Assembly: GCA_022571365.1 (NCBI GenBank)
Contig: JACZXZ010000001.1
Span: 1-64,000 of the forward strand
Source: Pseudomonadota bacterium
GTDB taxonomy: Bacteria > Pseudomonadota > Alphaproteobacteria > G022571365
DNA length: 64,000 nt
Direction of reading: 5' to 3'
The notes beneath the pieces were generated by a model. The model was not told the DNA's origin. It did not search any database and saw nothing but the letters and a program-made list of their open reading frames with translations. A program made the position numbers and the translations under genes. Shown one piece after another: positions 39,908-49,951 of this stretch; positions within the stretch are counted from its first letter, which is position 1, and the number at the start of each line of letters is the position of its first letter.

Positions 39908-42049
39908 ATGATCCGTCAATTCGAGCTTGTCGAGCGGGTGAAGGCGTACGACCCCGCCGCTGACGAAGACGCCCTCAACCGGGCCTATGTCTTTTCCATG
40001 AAGGCGCACGGCCTGCAGAAGCGGGCCTCGGGCGACCCCTATTTCTCCCATCCCCTGGAAGTCGCCGGCATCCTGACCGAGTACCGGCTTGACAGCGCCT
40101 CGATCGTGACGGCGCTTCTCCATGACACCGTGGAAGACACGCTCGCCACGCGCGAGCAAATCGAGTCGCTGTTCGGCAAGGAGATCGGGCGCCTCGTCGA
40201 CGGCGTGACCAAGCTGTCACGCATCGAACTCCAGTCCGACCAAGCCCAGCAGGCGGAGAACTTCCGCAAGCTGGTGCTGGCGATGTCCGAGGATATTCGC
40301 GTGCTGCTGGTGAAGCTCGCCGACCGGCTGCACAACATGCGCACGCTGCGCCATATCGGGGATCCAGAAAAGCGCAAGCACATCGCCCGCGAAACTATGG
40401 AGATCTACGCTCCGCTGGCCGAGCGTGTCGGCATGCACGACATGAAGGACGAGCTCGAGGACCTGGCCTTCGCGGAGTTCAACCCGGATGCCCGCGAATC
40501 GATCCTGGCGCGGCTTGGCTTCCTGCGCGCCCGCGGCGAGGATCTGATCGTCCGTATCATCGACGAGTTGAAGCGGATCCAGTCCAAAGGAGGGCTGAAG
40601 GCCGAAGTTTCGGGCCGCGAAAAGTCGCCCTATTCGGTGTGGCGCAAGATGCAGCGGAACCATGTCGGTTTCGAGCAGCTCTCCGACATCATGGCGTTTC
40701 GCGTCGTCGTCGCCACGGTGGCCGAGTGCTATCAGGCGCTCGGCATCATCCACAGCCACTATCCGATGGTGCCGGGCCGGTTCAAGGACTACATCTCGAC
40801 ACCGAAGCCAAACGGCTACTGCTCTATTCACACCGGCGTGATCGGGCCTGAGCGCCATCGCATCGAGATTCAAATTCGTACCACCGAGATGCACGAGATC
40901 GCCGACCGCGGCGTCGCCACCCACTGGGTCTACAAGCAGGGCAGGGCCAGGACCGAGGGCCCCCAATACCGCTGGTTGCGCGAGCTCCTGGACATCCTGG
41001 AGCACGCCGCGGGCCCCGAGGAATTCCTCGAGCACACCAAGCTCGAAATGTTCCGGGACCAGGTGTTCTGCTTTACCCCGAAGGGCGATCTGATTGTGCT
41101 TCCGCAGGCCGCGACCCCGGTCGATTTCGCCTATGCCATCCATTCCGAGATCGGAGACACCTGCGTCGGCGCCAAGATCAACGGCCGCATTTCGCCGCTT
41201 AAGACCATACTCAAGAACGGCGATCAGGTGGAGATCCTGACGTCCAAAACCGGCACGCCCAATCCGGAATGGGAGCGCTTCGTCGTTACCGGTAAGGCAC
41301 GCACCCGCGTCCGCCGGTTCGTCCGCACCCAGCAGCGGGCGCAATATATCGACCTGGGCCGTTCGATCCTCCAGAAACAGTTTGAACGGGGGGGCTACGA
41401 GTTTTCCCCGAAGACGCTCGAAGAAGTGCTTGAGACCTTCCGGTGCAGCTCCGTCGACGACCTCTACGCCGACCTCGGCCAAGGCCTCCACACCGGCGGC
41501 GAGGTGATGGGCGCGGTCTTTCCCGAGACCAAGGCCAAGGGCGGCAAGGTCCTCCCGCCCCGCCGGGCCCGGACCAAGAAAGACAAGGATAAGGAGCACG
41601 CGATCCCGATCCGCGGCCTCATCCCTGGAATGGCAGTGCACTTCGCCGGCTGCTGCCACGCCCTTCCGGGCGATCGCATCGTCGGTATCGTCACCGCCGG
41701 CAAGGGTGTCACCGTCCACACCATCGACTGCGAGGCCTTGGAAAGCTTCACGGATACGCCCGAGCGCTGGCTCGACCTGGCGTGGGATGTCGATTCGAAC
41801 GACCAGGAGGGCCATGTCGGCCGCATCACCGTCGTCGTCGCCAACGAGCGGGGCAGCCTGGGGAGTCTTTCGACCGTGATCGGCAGGAACGACGGCAATA
41901 TCACCAATCTGAAGATCACCAATCGGTCGACGGACTTTTTCGAGATGACGATCGACATCGAAGTCCAGAACGTGAGGCACCTGACGAATATCATCGCGGC
42001 CTTGCGCGCGACCCCAGCCATCAACTCGGTGGAACGGGCGCGCGGATGA
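39908..42049 (+). CDS. rsh: bifunctional (p)ppGpp synthetase/hydrolase
   Basis: HD domain ALLHDTVEDT, LADRLHNMRTL; synthetase MAFRVVVATVAECYQALGIIHSHY, KPNGYCSIHTGVIGP; TGS and ACT domains. Confidence 0.97.
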   Translation: MIRQFELVERVKAYDPAADEDALNRAYVFSMKAHGLQKRASGDPYFSHPLEVAGILTEYRLDSASIVTALLHDTVEDTLATREQIESLFGKEIGRLVDGVTKLSRIELQSDQAQQAENFRKLVLAMSEDIRVLLVKLADRLHNMRTLRHIGDPEKRKHIARETMEIYAPLAERVGMHDMKDELEDLAFAEFNPDARESILARLGFLRARGEDLIVRIIDELKRIQSKGGLKAEVSGREKSPYSVWRKMQRNHVGFEQLSDIMAFRVVVATVAECYQALGIIHSHYPMVPGRFKDYISTPKPNGYCSIHTGVIGPERHRIEIQIRTTEMHEIADRGVATHWVYKQGRARTEGPQYRWLRELLDILEHAAGPEEFLEHTKLEMFRDQVFCFTPKGDLIVLPQAATPVDFAYAIHSEIGDTCVGAKINGRISPLKTILKNGDQVEILTSKTGTPNPEWERFVVTGKARTRVRRFVRTQQRAQYIDLGRSILQKQFERGGYEFSPKTLEEVLETFRCSSVDDLYADLGQGLHTGGEVMGAVFPETKAKGGKVLPPRRARTKKDKDKEHAIPIRGLIPGMAVHFAGCCHALPGDRIVGIVTAGKGVTVHTIDCEALESFTDTPERWLDLAWDVDSNDQEGHVGRITVVVANERGSLGSLSTVIGRNDGNITNLKITNRSTDFFEMTIDIEVQNVRHLTNIIAALRATPAINSVERARG

Positions 42050-42056
42050 ACCGGTC

Positions 42057-42338
42057 GTGACAGGCCCCCTGGCACGGACCGCCGGGCGGCTGGATGCTGG
42101 GTTTGACCCCATCCTTGCCTTGCCCGAGCAGTTGATCCTGGGGTATCTGTTCCAACCCATCCGGCAGGTGCCGTTGGCGATGATCGCCGGCAGCCTGCCG
42201 ACTGTCGTCGTGGCCTGGTTCGTCTTCTATTGGCCGTTCAAGCGCCTGGTCGCCGGGTATCACGCCGAGCGGCGCAGCCGGCTCCGGCGCGAGTCCTTAA
42301 GGCTAGCACGCGCGCGCGAGCAGGAGGTTCGGACATGA
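42057..42338 (+). CDS. small one- or two-TM protein, possibly a reduced DUF2062-like protein
   Basis: GTG ORF filling the rsh-pdxJ gap and overlapping the pdxJ start; [53 protein letters not shown]. Confidence 0.5.
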   Translation: MTGPLARTAGRLDAGFDPILALPEQLILGYLFQPIRQVPLAMIAGSLPTVVVAWFVFYWPFKRLVAGYHAERRSRLRRESLRLARAREQEVRT

Positions 42339-43096
42339 ACGTGGGACGGCAGCTCCGCCTTGGCGTGAACATCGATCACGTCGCCACCATTCGCAATGCC
42401 CGCGGCGGACGCCACCCGGACCTCCTGCGGGCGGCGCGGCTCGCCGCCCAGGCGGGGGCCGACGGGATCACCGCGCACTTGCGCGAGGATCGCCGCCACA
42501 TCTCGGATGAAGACATCCGGCGTTTGCGATCAGAGATCGACCTGCCCCTCAACATGGAGATGGCGGCGACCGACGAAATGCTCCAGATCGCGCTGCGCGA
42601 CCCGCCCCATGCGGTTTGCATGGTGCCCGAGAAGCGCGAGGAGCGGACCACCGAGGGCGGTCTCGATGTGGTGGCGGGATTCAACCACTTGCGGGACTTT
42701 GTGGAGCGGCTCGGGGGGGCCGGCATCCGGGTCGCGATGTTCGTCGAGCCTGATCCCGCCCAGATCGACGCGGCGAAGGCACTGCGCGCGCCGGTGGTGG
42801 AATTGCACACCGGCGCCTATTGCACGGCCGAGGGCGCGGCGCGCGAAGCCGAACTCGAGCGCATCGTAGCCGCGGCGGCCCATGCCGAGGCCGTGGATCT
42901 GGAATGCCACGCCGGCCATGGCCTCGGCTTCGATACGGTGGGCCCGGTGGCGGCGATTGCGGCCATTGTCGAGCTCAATATCGGCCATTTCCTGATCGGC
43001 GAGGCGATCTTTGGCGGCTTGCAATCGGCCGTCAAACGCATGCGCGCTTTCATGGACGAGGCGCGGGCCGAAGCGCTTGGCGAGCGCCGTGCCTGA
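42335..43096 (+). CDS. pdxJ: pyridoxine 5'-phosphate synthase
   Basis: [71 protein letters not shown]. Confidence 0.98.
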   Translation: MNVGRQLRLGVNIDHVATIRNARGGRHPDLLRAARLAAQAGADGITAHLREDRRHISDEDIRRLRSEIDLPLNMEMAATDEMLQIALRDPPHAVCMVPEKREERTTEGGLDVVAGFNHLRDFVERLGGAGIRVAMFVEPDPAQIDAAKALRAPVVELHTGAYCTAEGAAREAELERIVAAAAHAEAVDLECHAGHGLGFDTVGPVAAIAAIVELNIGHFLIGEAIFGGLQSAVKRMRAFMDEARAEALGERRA

Positions 43097-43117
43097 GCCG
43101 TCGCCGCCCGGCCGTCG

Positions 43118-43525
43118 ATGATCCTGGGCATCGGCAGCGACCTCGTCGATATCCGGCGTATCGAGCGCACGCTCGAGCGCTTCGGCGACCGGTTCACCAC
43201 CCGCGTCTTTACCGAGACCGAGCGCAAGAGGTCGAGCCGCCGCGCCGACCACGCCGCCAGTTACGCCAAGCGGTTCGCCGCCAAGGAGGCGTGCTCGAAG
43301 GCCCTCGGCACCGGCTTTCGCAACGGTGTCTCCTGGCGCGACCTGAGCGTCGTCAACCTGCCTTCCGGCAAGCCGACGATGGCGCTCACCGGCGCCGCCG
43401 CCAGGCGGCTGGCCGAGATAACACCGTCCGGGATGGTGGCCCAGATCGATCTCACCATGGCCGATGATCACCCGCTCGCCCACGCGATCGTGGTAATCTC
43501 CGCGGTTCCCGAAAGGCGGGAATGA
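43118..43525 (+). CDS. acpS: holo-[acyl-carrier-protein] synthase
   Basis: [50 protein letters not shown]. Confidence 0.97.
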   Translation: MILGIGSDLVDIRRIERTLERFGDRFTTRVFTETERKRSSRRADHAASYAKRFAAKEACSKALGTGFRNGVSWRDLSVVNLPSGKPTMALTGAAARRLAEITPSGMVAQIDLTMADDHPLAHAIVVISAVPERRE

Positions 43526-43576
43526 AGGCGTTGATCGCGCCTTTGAGGGCCAGGCGGGGCTCGATTTATCATCCCA

Positions 43577-43600
43577 TATTCCAGAAGCGTTCTGGTATAA
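43577..43600. promoter_or_regulatory. inverted repeat upstream of lepB (tattCCAGAAgcgTTCTGGtata)
   Basis: Perfect 6-bp arms with near-symmetric flanks in an AT-rich promoter-like gap. Confidence 0.35.
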
Positions 43601-43624
43601 ACTTATTCGATTTCAAATAGATAA

Positions 43625-44416
43625 ATGAAAAAATTCATATTCCGTAAGAACTCCGGCGGCCTTTGGGAGACGGTCAAAACCATCCTCTACGCGGTCCTGA
43701 TCGCCCTCGTTGTGCGCACCGTGGCCTTCGAGCCGTTCAATATCCCTTCGGGTTCGATGAAGCCGACTCTCCTGGTCGGCGACTATGTGTTCGTGTCGAA
43801 ATACGCCTATGGCTACAGCCGGCATTCCTTGCCGTTCGGCCCACCGCTGTTCTCCGGGCGGGTGTTCTTCACCGAACCCGAGCGCGGCGACGTCGTCGTC
43901 TTCAAGCTGCCGCGGGATAATGAAACCGACTACATCAAACGAATCGTCGGCCTGCCGGAAGACCGCATCCAGGTGAGGGGCGGCGTGCTCTACATCAACG
44001 GCGAGCCGGTCGAGCGACAACCTGTCGGGGATGGCGTTCGGTCCAACGGGACCGGCGGAATGCCCTGGTGCCCGGAAGCCCTGTCGGGCAGCTGGACGAA
44101 TCGCGTTACCGAGTACCTGGAGACTCTGCCGGGCGGCAAAACCCATCCCATTATCGAGGTCACGGATTGCGCGATGCTGGACGACACGGGTGTCTACAGG
44201 GTGCCCGAGGGGCATTACTTCGTCATGGGTGACAACCGGGACAATTCCGCCGATAGCCGGGGCGATGGCAGAAAGGGATGGTTTGTCCCCGCCGAAAACC
44301 TGGTCGGCCGTGCCGAAATCCTGTTTTTCTCCACCGACGGCGGGGCGCGGTGGTGGGAGCTCTGGAAGTGGCCGGGCGCCATTCGCTTCGACCGCATTTT
44401 TAAAACGATCGAGTAG
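43625..44416 (+). CDS. lepB: signal peptidase I
   Basis: FNIPSGSMKPTLLVGDYVFVSKYAYGYS, RGDVVVFKLPRDNETDYIKRIVGLPED, YFVMGDNRDNSADSR. Confidence 0.97.
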   Translation: MKKFIFRKNSGGLWETVKTILYAVLIALVVRTVAFEPFNIPSGSMKPTLLVGDYVFVSKYAYGYSRHSLPFGPPLFSGRVFFTEPERGDVVVFKLPRDNETDYIKRIVGLPEDRIQVRGGVLYINGEPVERQPVGDGVRSNGTGGMPWCPEALSGSWTNRVTEYLETLPGGKTHPIIEVTDCAMLDDTGVYRVPEGHYFVMGDNRDNSADSRGDGRKGWFVPAENLVGRAEILFFSTDGGARWWELWKWPGAIRFDRIFKTIE

Positions 44417-45108
44417 TGAGGCCGAGGCCGCGCAGGCACCGCGAGCTGGAACAGGCGCTGGGCCATCGCTTCGCCCGCCCGGCGTTGCTGGAGGAGGCGT
44501 TGACCCATGCGAGCGCCGCCTCTGGCGGGGTCGCCTATGAGCGTCTGGAGTTCCTGGGCGACCGGGTGCTTGCCCTGGTGATGGCCGATCTTTTGCTCAG
44601 GCGTTTTCCCGAGGAGCCGGAAGGAGATCTGGCCCTCCGTCATGCCGCGCTCGTGCGCCGCGAGGCCGTTCTCAGCGTGGCCGAGGCCGTTGACCTCGGT
44701 CGCCATCTCATCCTATCGAAGGGCGAGAGCGAGGCCGGCGGGCGCTTGAACCCGACGATCCTCGGCGACGCCTGCGAGGCGGTGATCGCGGCGCTTTATC
44801 TGGATGGCGGATTCGCCGCCGCCCAACGGTTCGTCGAGGACCGGTGGACGCCGCTCGTCGCCATGGATGTCGAGCCGCCTCAGGACGCCAAGACGGCGCT
44901 CCAGGAATGGGCCCAAGGCCGGGGCAAGCCCCTGCCGACCTACGAGACCCTGAGCGTCGCGGGGCCGCCCCACGAGCCGACCTTTGTGATCGAGGTCCGG
45001 GTCGAGGGCCTGGAGCCGGCGACCGCCAGCGGATCCTCGAAGCGTGCGGCGGAGCAGGTCGCGGCCGCCGCGCTCTTGGAACGGGTGGCCGCCACCGACG
45101 ATGCCTGA
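44416..45108 (+). CDS. rnc: ribonuclease III
   Basis: YERLEFLGDRVLALVMADLLLRRFP, GDACEAVIAALYLDGG, C-terminal dsRBD. Confidence 0.96.
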   Translation: MRPRPRRHRELEQALGHRFARPALLEEALTHASAASGGVAYERLEFLGDRVLALVMADLLLRRFPEEPEGDLALRHAALVRREAVLSVAEAVDLGRHLILSKGESEAGGRLNPTILGDACEAVIAALYLDGGFAAAQRFVEDRWTPLVAMDVEPPQDAKTALQEWAQGRGKPLPTYETLSVAGPPHEPTFVIEVRVEGLEPATASGSSKRAAEQVAAAALLERVAATDDA

Positions 45109-46021
45109 GGCGGGCGAGACAAGCCGCTGCGGCTTCGTGGCGCTCGTGGGCGCGCCCAATGTCGGCAAGTCGACCCTCATGAACAACCTGGTCGGCGCCA
45201 AGGTGTCGATCGTCACGCCCAAGGTGCAGACCACCCGCACCCGCGTGCTGGGCATCTGCATCCGCGGCGCCTCGCAGCTCGTCTTCGTCGACACGCCCGG
45301 CATCTTCATGCCCAAACGGCGGCTCGAGCGGGCCATGGTGAGCGCGGCCTGGCGCGGCGCCGCCGACGCCGACATGGCCGTGGTCCTGGTCGATGCGGCT
45401 CAAGGGCGTGAAGGCGCGGTCGACACCGACACGGGGCGCATCGTCGAGAGACTCAAGCGAGGGGAGCGCAAGGCGATCCTGGCGCTCAACAAGATCGATC
45501 TGGTGAAGCGGGAGAGGTTGCTCGGGCTGGCCGAGGAGCTCGGCCGGACGGGCGTCTTCACCGACACCTTCATGATCTCGGCCTTGACCGGCGACGGGGT
45601 CCAGGATCTCTCGGACTTCCTGGCGGCGAACGTGCCCGAAGGCCCGTGGCTGTTCCCCGAAGACCAGCTTTCGGACATGCCCGAGCGCCTGCTGGCCGCC
45701 GAGATCACGCGGGAGAAGCTGTTCCTCCAGCTTCACCAGGAGCTGCCCTACAGCCTCGCGGTCGAGACCGAGAGCTGGGAGGAGTTCGACGACGGCAGCG
45801 TCAAGATCAACCAGATCATCTATATCCAGCGCGACAGCCAGAAGGCCATCGTCCTCGGCAAGGGCGGCCGCCAGATCAAGGCCGTGGGCCGGGCGGCGCG
45901 CGAGGAGCTCGAGGTCCTCTTCGGCCGCCGGGTGCATCTGTTCCTCCATGTCAAGGTGCGCCCGGACTGGATCGACGACCCCGAGCGCTACCGCGATCTG
46001 GGGCTGGACTACAACGCGTGA
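45101..46021 (+). CDS. era: GTPase Era
   Basis: GFVALVGAPNVGKSTLMNNLVGAKVSIVTPKVQTTRTRVLGI; NKIDLV; KH domain GKGGRQIKAVGRAAREELE. Confidence 0.97.
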   Translation: MPEAGETSRCGFVALVGAPNVGKSTLMNNLVGAKVSIVTPKVQTTRTRVLGICIRGASQLVFVDTPGIFMPKRRLERAMVSAAWRGAADADMAVVLVDAAQGREGAVDTDTGRIVERLKRGERKAILALNKIDLVKRERLLGLAEELGRTGVFTDTFMISALTGDGVQDLSDFLAANVPEGPWLFPEDQLSDMPERLLAAEITREKLFLQLHQELPYSLAVETESWEEFDDGSVKINQIIYIQRDSQKAIVLGKGGRQIKAVGRAAREELEVLFGRRVHLFLHVKVRPDWIDDPERYRDLGLDYNA

Positions 46022-46024
46022 GCC

Positions 46025-46735
46025 ATGGACTGGGCCGACGAGGGGATCGTTTTATCGGCGCGCAAGCACGGCGAGAGCGCGGCCATCGTGACCTTGCTCA
46101 CCCGCGCGCACGGGCGCCATCTGGGGCTGGTCCACGGCGGCGCGGGCCGGCGCGGGCGCGGCGTCTACCAGCCGGGCAACCGGGTGGCCGCCAGGTGGCG
46201 GGCGCGGCTCTCCGAGCATCTCGGCACCTATGTTTGCGAGCTGGAGCGCAGTGTCGCCGCGGCGTTTCTGGACGACCCGGCCCGCCTTGCGGGCCTGAGC
46301 GCGGCCTGTGCCGTGGCCGAGGCGACGCTGCCGGAGCGCGAGTCCCATCCGGCCGTGTTCGAGGCCATGCTCGCCTTGCTCGAGGCCTTCGAGACGCCGG
46401 GCTGGGACCAGGCCTATGTGCGCTGGGAGCTGGGCTTGTTGCAAGAGCTTGGCTTCGGCCTCGACCTGTCGAAATGCGCGGCCACCGGCGTCAAGGACGC
46501 GCTCGTCTACGTCTCGCCCAGGACCGGCCGGGCGCTGTCGCTGTCGGCGGGCGGGCGCTGGCGCGACCGGCTGTTGCCCCTGCCTGGCTTCCTGATCGGC
46601 CAGCCCGGCGCGGGCACGGTCGCCGACGGGCTGGCGCTCACCGGCTATTTCCTGGAGCGCCACGTCCTCTCCCCTGGGCAGCGGTCGTTGCCCGCCGCGC
46701 GGACGCGTCTGGCCGAGCGCTTCGCCCCCCGCTGA
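46025..46735 (+). CDS. recO: DNA repair protein RecO
   Basis: DEGIVLSARKHGESAAIVTLLTRAHGRHLGLVHGG; syntenic with era. Confidence 0.93.
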   Translation: MDWADEGIVLSARKHGESAAIVTLLTRAHGRHLGLVHGGAGRRGRGVYQPGNRVAARWRARLSEHLGTYVCELERSVAAAFLDDPARLAGLSAACAVAEATLPERESHPAVFEAMLALLEAFETPGWDQAYVRWELGLLQELGFGLDLSKCAATGVKDALVYVSPRTGRALSLSAGGRWRDRLLPLPGFLIGQPGAGTVADGLALTGYFLERHVLSPGQRSLPAARTRLAERFAPR

Positions 46736-46920
46736 CGCGGGGCGAAGAAAGGCGTTGCCGAGCCGTGCGCGACGCCTTCATGGCGGTCGGCCCACGGACC
46801 CTCGCCGAGGCGCTCGACCGGGTGGTTTCAGAACTGGAGGAGGTGGCCGGCATGTCATCCACGGCGGGCTGAAGCAACACAACCGGTTGGGTGGTGCTGG
46901 CGACAAGCTACGATATCTGG

Positions 46921-46984
46921 TAGTTAAGGGCCATTGTTAGTAAGGGCCATTGTGACCGAGTAGTTGAGGGCCATCATGACCGAG
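46921..46984. repeat. three tandem copies of tagtt(g/a)agggccat(t/ca)..., the last containing the parC start codon
   Basis: tagttaagggccattgt / tagtaagggccattgtgaccgag / tagttgagggccatcATGaccgag. Confidence 0.95.
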
Positions 46985-49210
46985 GCATCCGCCATCGGGG
47001 AAATCCGCCCGACGCCGCTCACCGAGGCGCTCAGCGAGCGCTACCTGACCTACGCCCTCTCGACCATCATGACCCGGTCGCTGCCCGACGTGCGGGACGG
47101 CTTGAAGCCGGTGCACCGGCGCCTGCTCCATGCCATGCGCCAGCTTCGGCTCGACCCCGGTGCCGGCTTCAAGAAATGCGCCCGGGTGGTCGGCGACGTC
47201 ATCGGCAAGTACCATCCCCATGGCGACGCCGCGGTCTACGACGCGCTGGTGCGGCTGGCCCAGGATTTCGCGGTGCGCTATCCGCTGGTCGACGGCCAGG
47301 GCAATTTCGGCAACATCGACGGGGACAACGCCGCGGCCATGCGCTACACCGAGGCCCGGCTGACCGAGGTTGCCGGGGCTCTGCTCGAGGGCATCGACGA
47401 GGACGCGGTCGACTTCCGTCCGACCTATGACGGGGAGGATGAGGAGCCGATTGTCCTTCCGGCCAACTTCCCGAATCTCCTGGCCAACGGCGTGACCGGA
47501 ATCGCTGTCGGCATGGCGACCAGCATTCCGCCGCACAATGCCGGCGAGATTTGCGACGCCCTCCGCCACCTGATCAAGCACCCCAAGGCCACCGTGGCGA
47601 AGCTGGTCGAGTTCATGCCCGGCCCGGACTTCCCCACCGGCGGCGTGCTGGTCGAGCCGCGCGCCAATATCATCGAGGCCTACCGAGGTGGCCGCGGCAG
47701 CTTCCGGCTCCGCGCCCGCTGGCACACGGAGGACCTGGGCCGCGGCCAGTACCGGATCGTCGTCACCGAGATTCCCTACCAGGTGCACAAGGCGCGACTG
47801 GTCGAGAAGATCGCGGAGCTGCTCGCGGTGCGCAAACTCGCCATGCTCGCCGACGTGCGCGACGAGTCGGCGGCCGAGCTCAGGGTGGTCCTCGAGCCCA
47901 AGAGCCGCACCGTCGAGCCGGCGATGCTGATGGAGTCCCTGTTCCGCCAGACCGAGCTGGAGACTCGGATCAGCCTCAACATGAACGTGCTCGACGCCGG
48001 CCAGACGCCCCGGGTGATGGCCCTTGACGAGGTGTTGCGGGCCTTCCTCGACCATCGCCACGCGGTGCTGGTGCGACGCACGCGCCACCGCCTGGCCAGG
48101 ATCGAACGCCGGCTCGAGATACTGAGCGGGTACATCATCGCCTTTGCCAACCTGGACGAGGTCATCGCCATCATCCGCAAGGAGGATGCGCCGAAAGGGG
48201 TGTTGATGAAGCGCTGGGGGCTCACCGAGGTGCAGGCCGACTCGATCCTCAACATGCGTCTCCGAACCCTGCGGCGACTCGAAGAGGTGGCCATCGGCAA
48301 GGAGTTGAAGGAGATCGAGGTCGAGCGGGCGGCGCTCAAGAAGCTGCTCGCCGACGAGGGAAAACGCTGGCGGGCCGTGGCGGACGAAATCAAGGCCGTC
48401 AAGCGGCGCTTCGGCCCGGACACGGAGCTCGGCCGCCGCCGCACCGAGCTGGGCGGGCCGCCGCCGGAGGTCGTGATCCCGCTCGAGGCCATGGTCGAGC
48501 GCGAACCCGCCACCGTGATCTGCTCGGAGAAAGGATGGATTCGGGCCCTCAAGGGCCATCTCGACGAGTCCTCGGATCCGAGCGACAAGGTCAAGTACAA
48601 AGAGGGTGACAAGGCCAGGTTCCTGATCCGCGCCGAGACCACCGACAAGCTGGTGATCTTCGCCACCAACGGCCGCTGCTACACCATCGGCGTGGACAAG
48701 CTGCCGCGCGGTCGCGGCCAGGGCGAGCCACTGCGGCTGATGATCGACCTTCCCAACGACCACGAGGCGGTGGCGATGTTCGTCCACCGGCCCGGCTCCA
48801 AGCTGCTGGTTGCCGCCAGCGACGGCCGTGGCCTGGTCGTCGCCGAGGACGAGATCATCGCCCAGACGCGCAGCGGCAAGCAGGTGTTGAACGTCTCTGG
48901 CGACGTCGAGGCCCAGGTCTGCGTGCCGGCCGAAGGCGACGCCGTGGCGGTCCTCGGAGAGAACCGCAAGCTGTTGATTTTCAAGCTCGCCGAGGTGCCG
49001 CGGAGGAGCCGCGGCCGGGGCGTGATCCTGCAGCGGTACGCCAAAGGAGGGCTCGCCGACGCCAGGGTCTTCACCCTCTCGGAAGGGCTGGCCACGCGCA
49101 GTGGCGAGCGGACCCGCACCTTCACCGAGCTCGGCCCGTGGATCGGCCGGCGCGCCAACGCCGGACGCCTGCCGCCCTCCGGCTTCCCGAGGTCGAACAG
49201 ATTCAATTGA
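46976..49210 (+). CDS. parC: DNA topoisomerase IV subunit A
   Basis: [88 protein letters not shown]. Confidence 0.97.
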   Translation: MTEASAIGEIRPTPLTEALSERYLTYALSTIMTRSLPDVRDGLKPVHRRLLHAMRQLRLDPGAGFKKCARVVGDVIGKYHPHGDAAVYDALVRLAQDFAVRYPLVDGQGNFGNIDGDNAAAMRYTEARLTEVAGALLEGIDEDAVDFRPTYDGEDEEPIVLPANFPNLLANGVTGIAVGMATSIPPHNAGEICDALRHLIKHPKATVAKLVEFMPGPDFPTGGVLVEPRANIIEAYRGGRGSFRLRARWHTEDLGRGQYRIVVTEIPYQVHKARLVEKIAELLAVRKLAMLADVRDESAAELRVVLEPKSRTVEPAMLMESLFRQTELETRISLNMNVLDAGQTPRVMALDEVLRAFLDHRHAVLVRRTRHRLARIERRLEILSGYIIAFANLDEVIAIIRKEDAPKGVLMKRWGLTEVQADSILNMRLRTLRRLEEVAIGKELKEIEVERAALKKLLADEGKRWRAVADEIKAVKRRFGPDTELGRRRTELGGPPPEVVIPLEAMVEREPATVICSEKGWIRALKGHLDESSDPSDKVKYKEGDKARFLIRAETTDKLVIFATNGRCYTIGVDKLPRGRGQGEPLRLMIDLPNDHEAVAMFVHRPGSKLLVAASDGRGLVVAEDEIIAQTRSGKQVLNVSGDVEAQVCVPAEGDAVAVLGENRKLLIFKLAEVPRRSRGRGVILQRYAKGGLADARVFTLSEGLATRSGERTRTFTELGPWIGRRANAGRLPPSGFPRSNRFN

Positions 49211-49403
49211 AGCCGGCCTCCTTCGGCGCCGATATACCTAAGGCCCCCGGCTTCGAGGGCGGCTCGCTTGCTGAGTGGACCATCGCTTCCGGCTGGCTTT
49301 CGGCGGCCGCTTTCAGACCAGCGGCACGGCGGCCATCGCCCGACCCGGACACCCGGCCGCGTCGCCCGGTTTCGCGCTAACGAGGGGGGCCAAGGGAGCA
49401 CAG

Positions 49404-49949
49404 TTGCAGGCGCTCGCATCATTCGTCCGCTTGGTGAGCCGGATCAACGACGCCGTGGGCCGGGGTGTCGCGTGGCTGGTGCTCGCCATGGTGCTGCTGA
49501 CCTTCCTGGTGGTGATCCTGCGCTATGGGTTTGCGCTCGGCTGGGTGTGGATGCAGGAGTTTTACGTCTGGCTGCACGGCATCGTGTTTATGATCGGCGC
49601 CGGCTATACCCTGCTCCATGATGGCCACGTGCGGGTCGACGTGTTTTACCGGGCCAAAGGCCCCCGCTTTCGAGCCTGGGTCGACCTCTTGGGCGCGCTG
49701 CTGCTCCTGCTGCCGTTCACCCTGGCGATCGCATTTGTGAGCTGGCCTTACGTCCTCGATTCCTGGCTCAGACTCGAGGACTCTTACGAGGCCGGTGGCA
49801 TGCCCGCGCTGTTCCTGCTGAAAACGGTGATCCTGGGCTTCTGCGTCGTGATCGGGATGCAGGGGTTATCGCTGGTGGCGCGCAGCCTGTTGATCCTGGC
49901 CGGCCACCGGGAATTCGAGCCCGGGAGGGAAGGGCGCGAAGCCCTGTAG
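49404..49949 (+). CDS. TRAP transporter small permease (DctQ-like)
   Basis: Four TM helices, WVWMQEFYVWLHGIVFMIGAGYTLLHDGHVRVDVFY; TTG start proposed. Confidence 0.92.
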   Translation: MQALASFVRLVSRINDAVGRGVAWLVLAMVLLTFLVVILRYGFALGWVWMQEFYVWLHGIVFMIGAGYTLLHDGHVRVDVFYRAKGPRFRAWVDLLGALLLLLPFTLAIAFVSWPYVLDSWLRLEDSYEAGGMPALFLLKTVILGFCVVIGMQGLSLVARSLLILAGHREFEPGREGREAL

Positions 49950-49951
49950 CA

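Noticed and set aside
40217-42160. 647-aa minus-strand ORF
   Set aside because: Antisense to rsh; no recognisable motif.
45646-46872. 408-aa plus-strand ORF
   Set aside because: Alternative frame over era/recO, Arg/Pro/Gly/Ala rich, no motif; era and recO frames are clearly coding.
46937-48787. 616-aa minus-strand ORF
   Set aside because: Antisense to parC.
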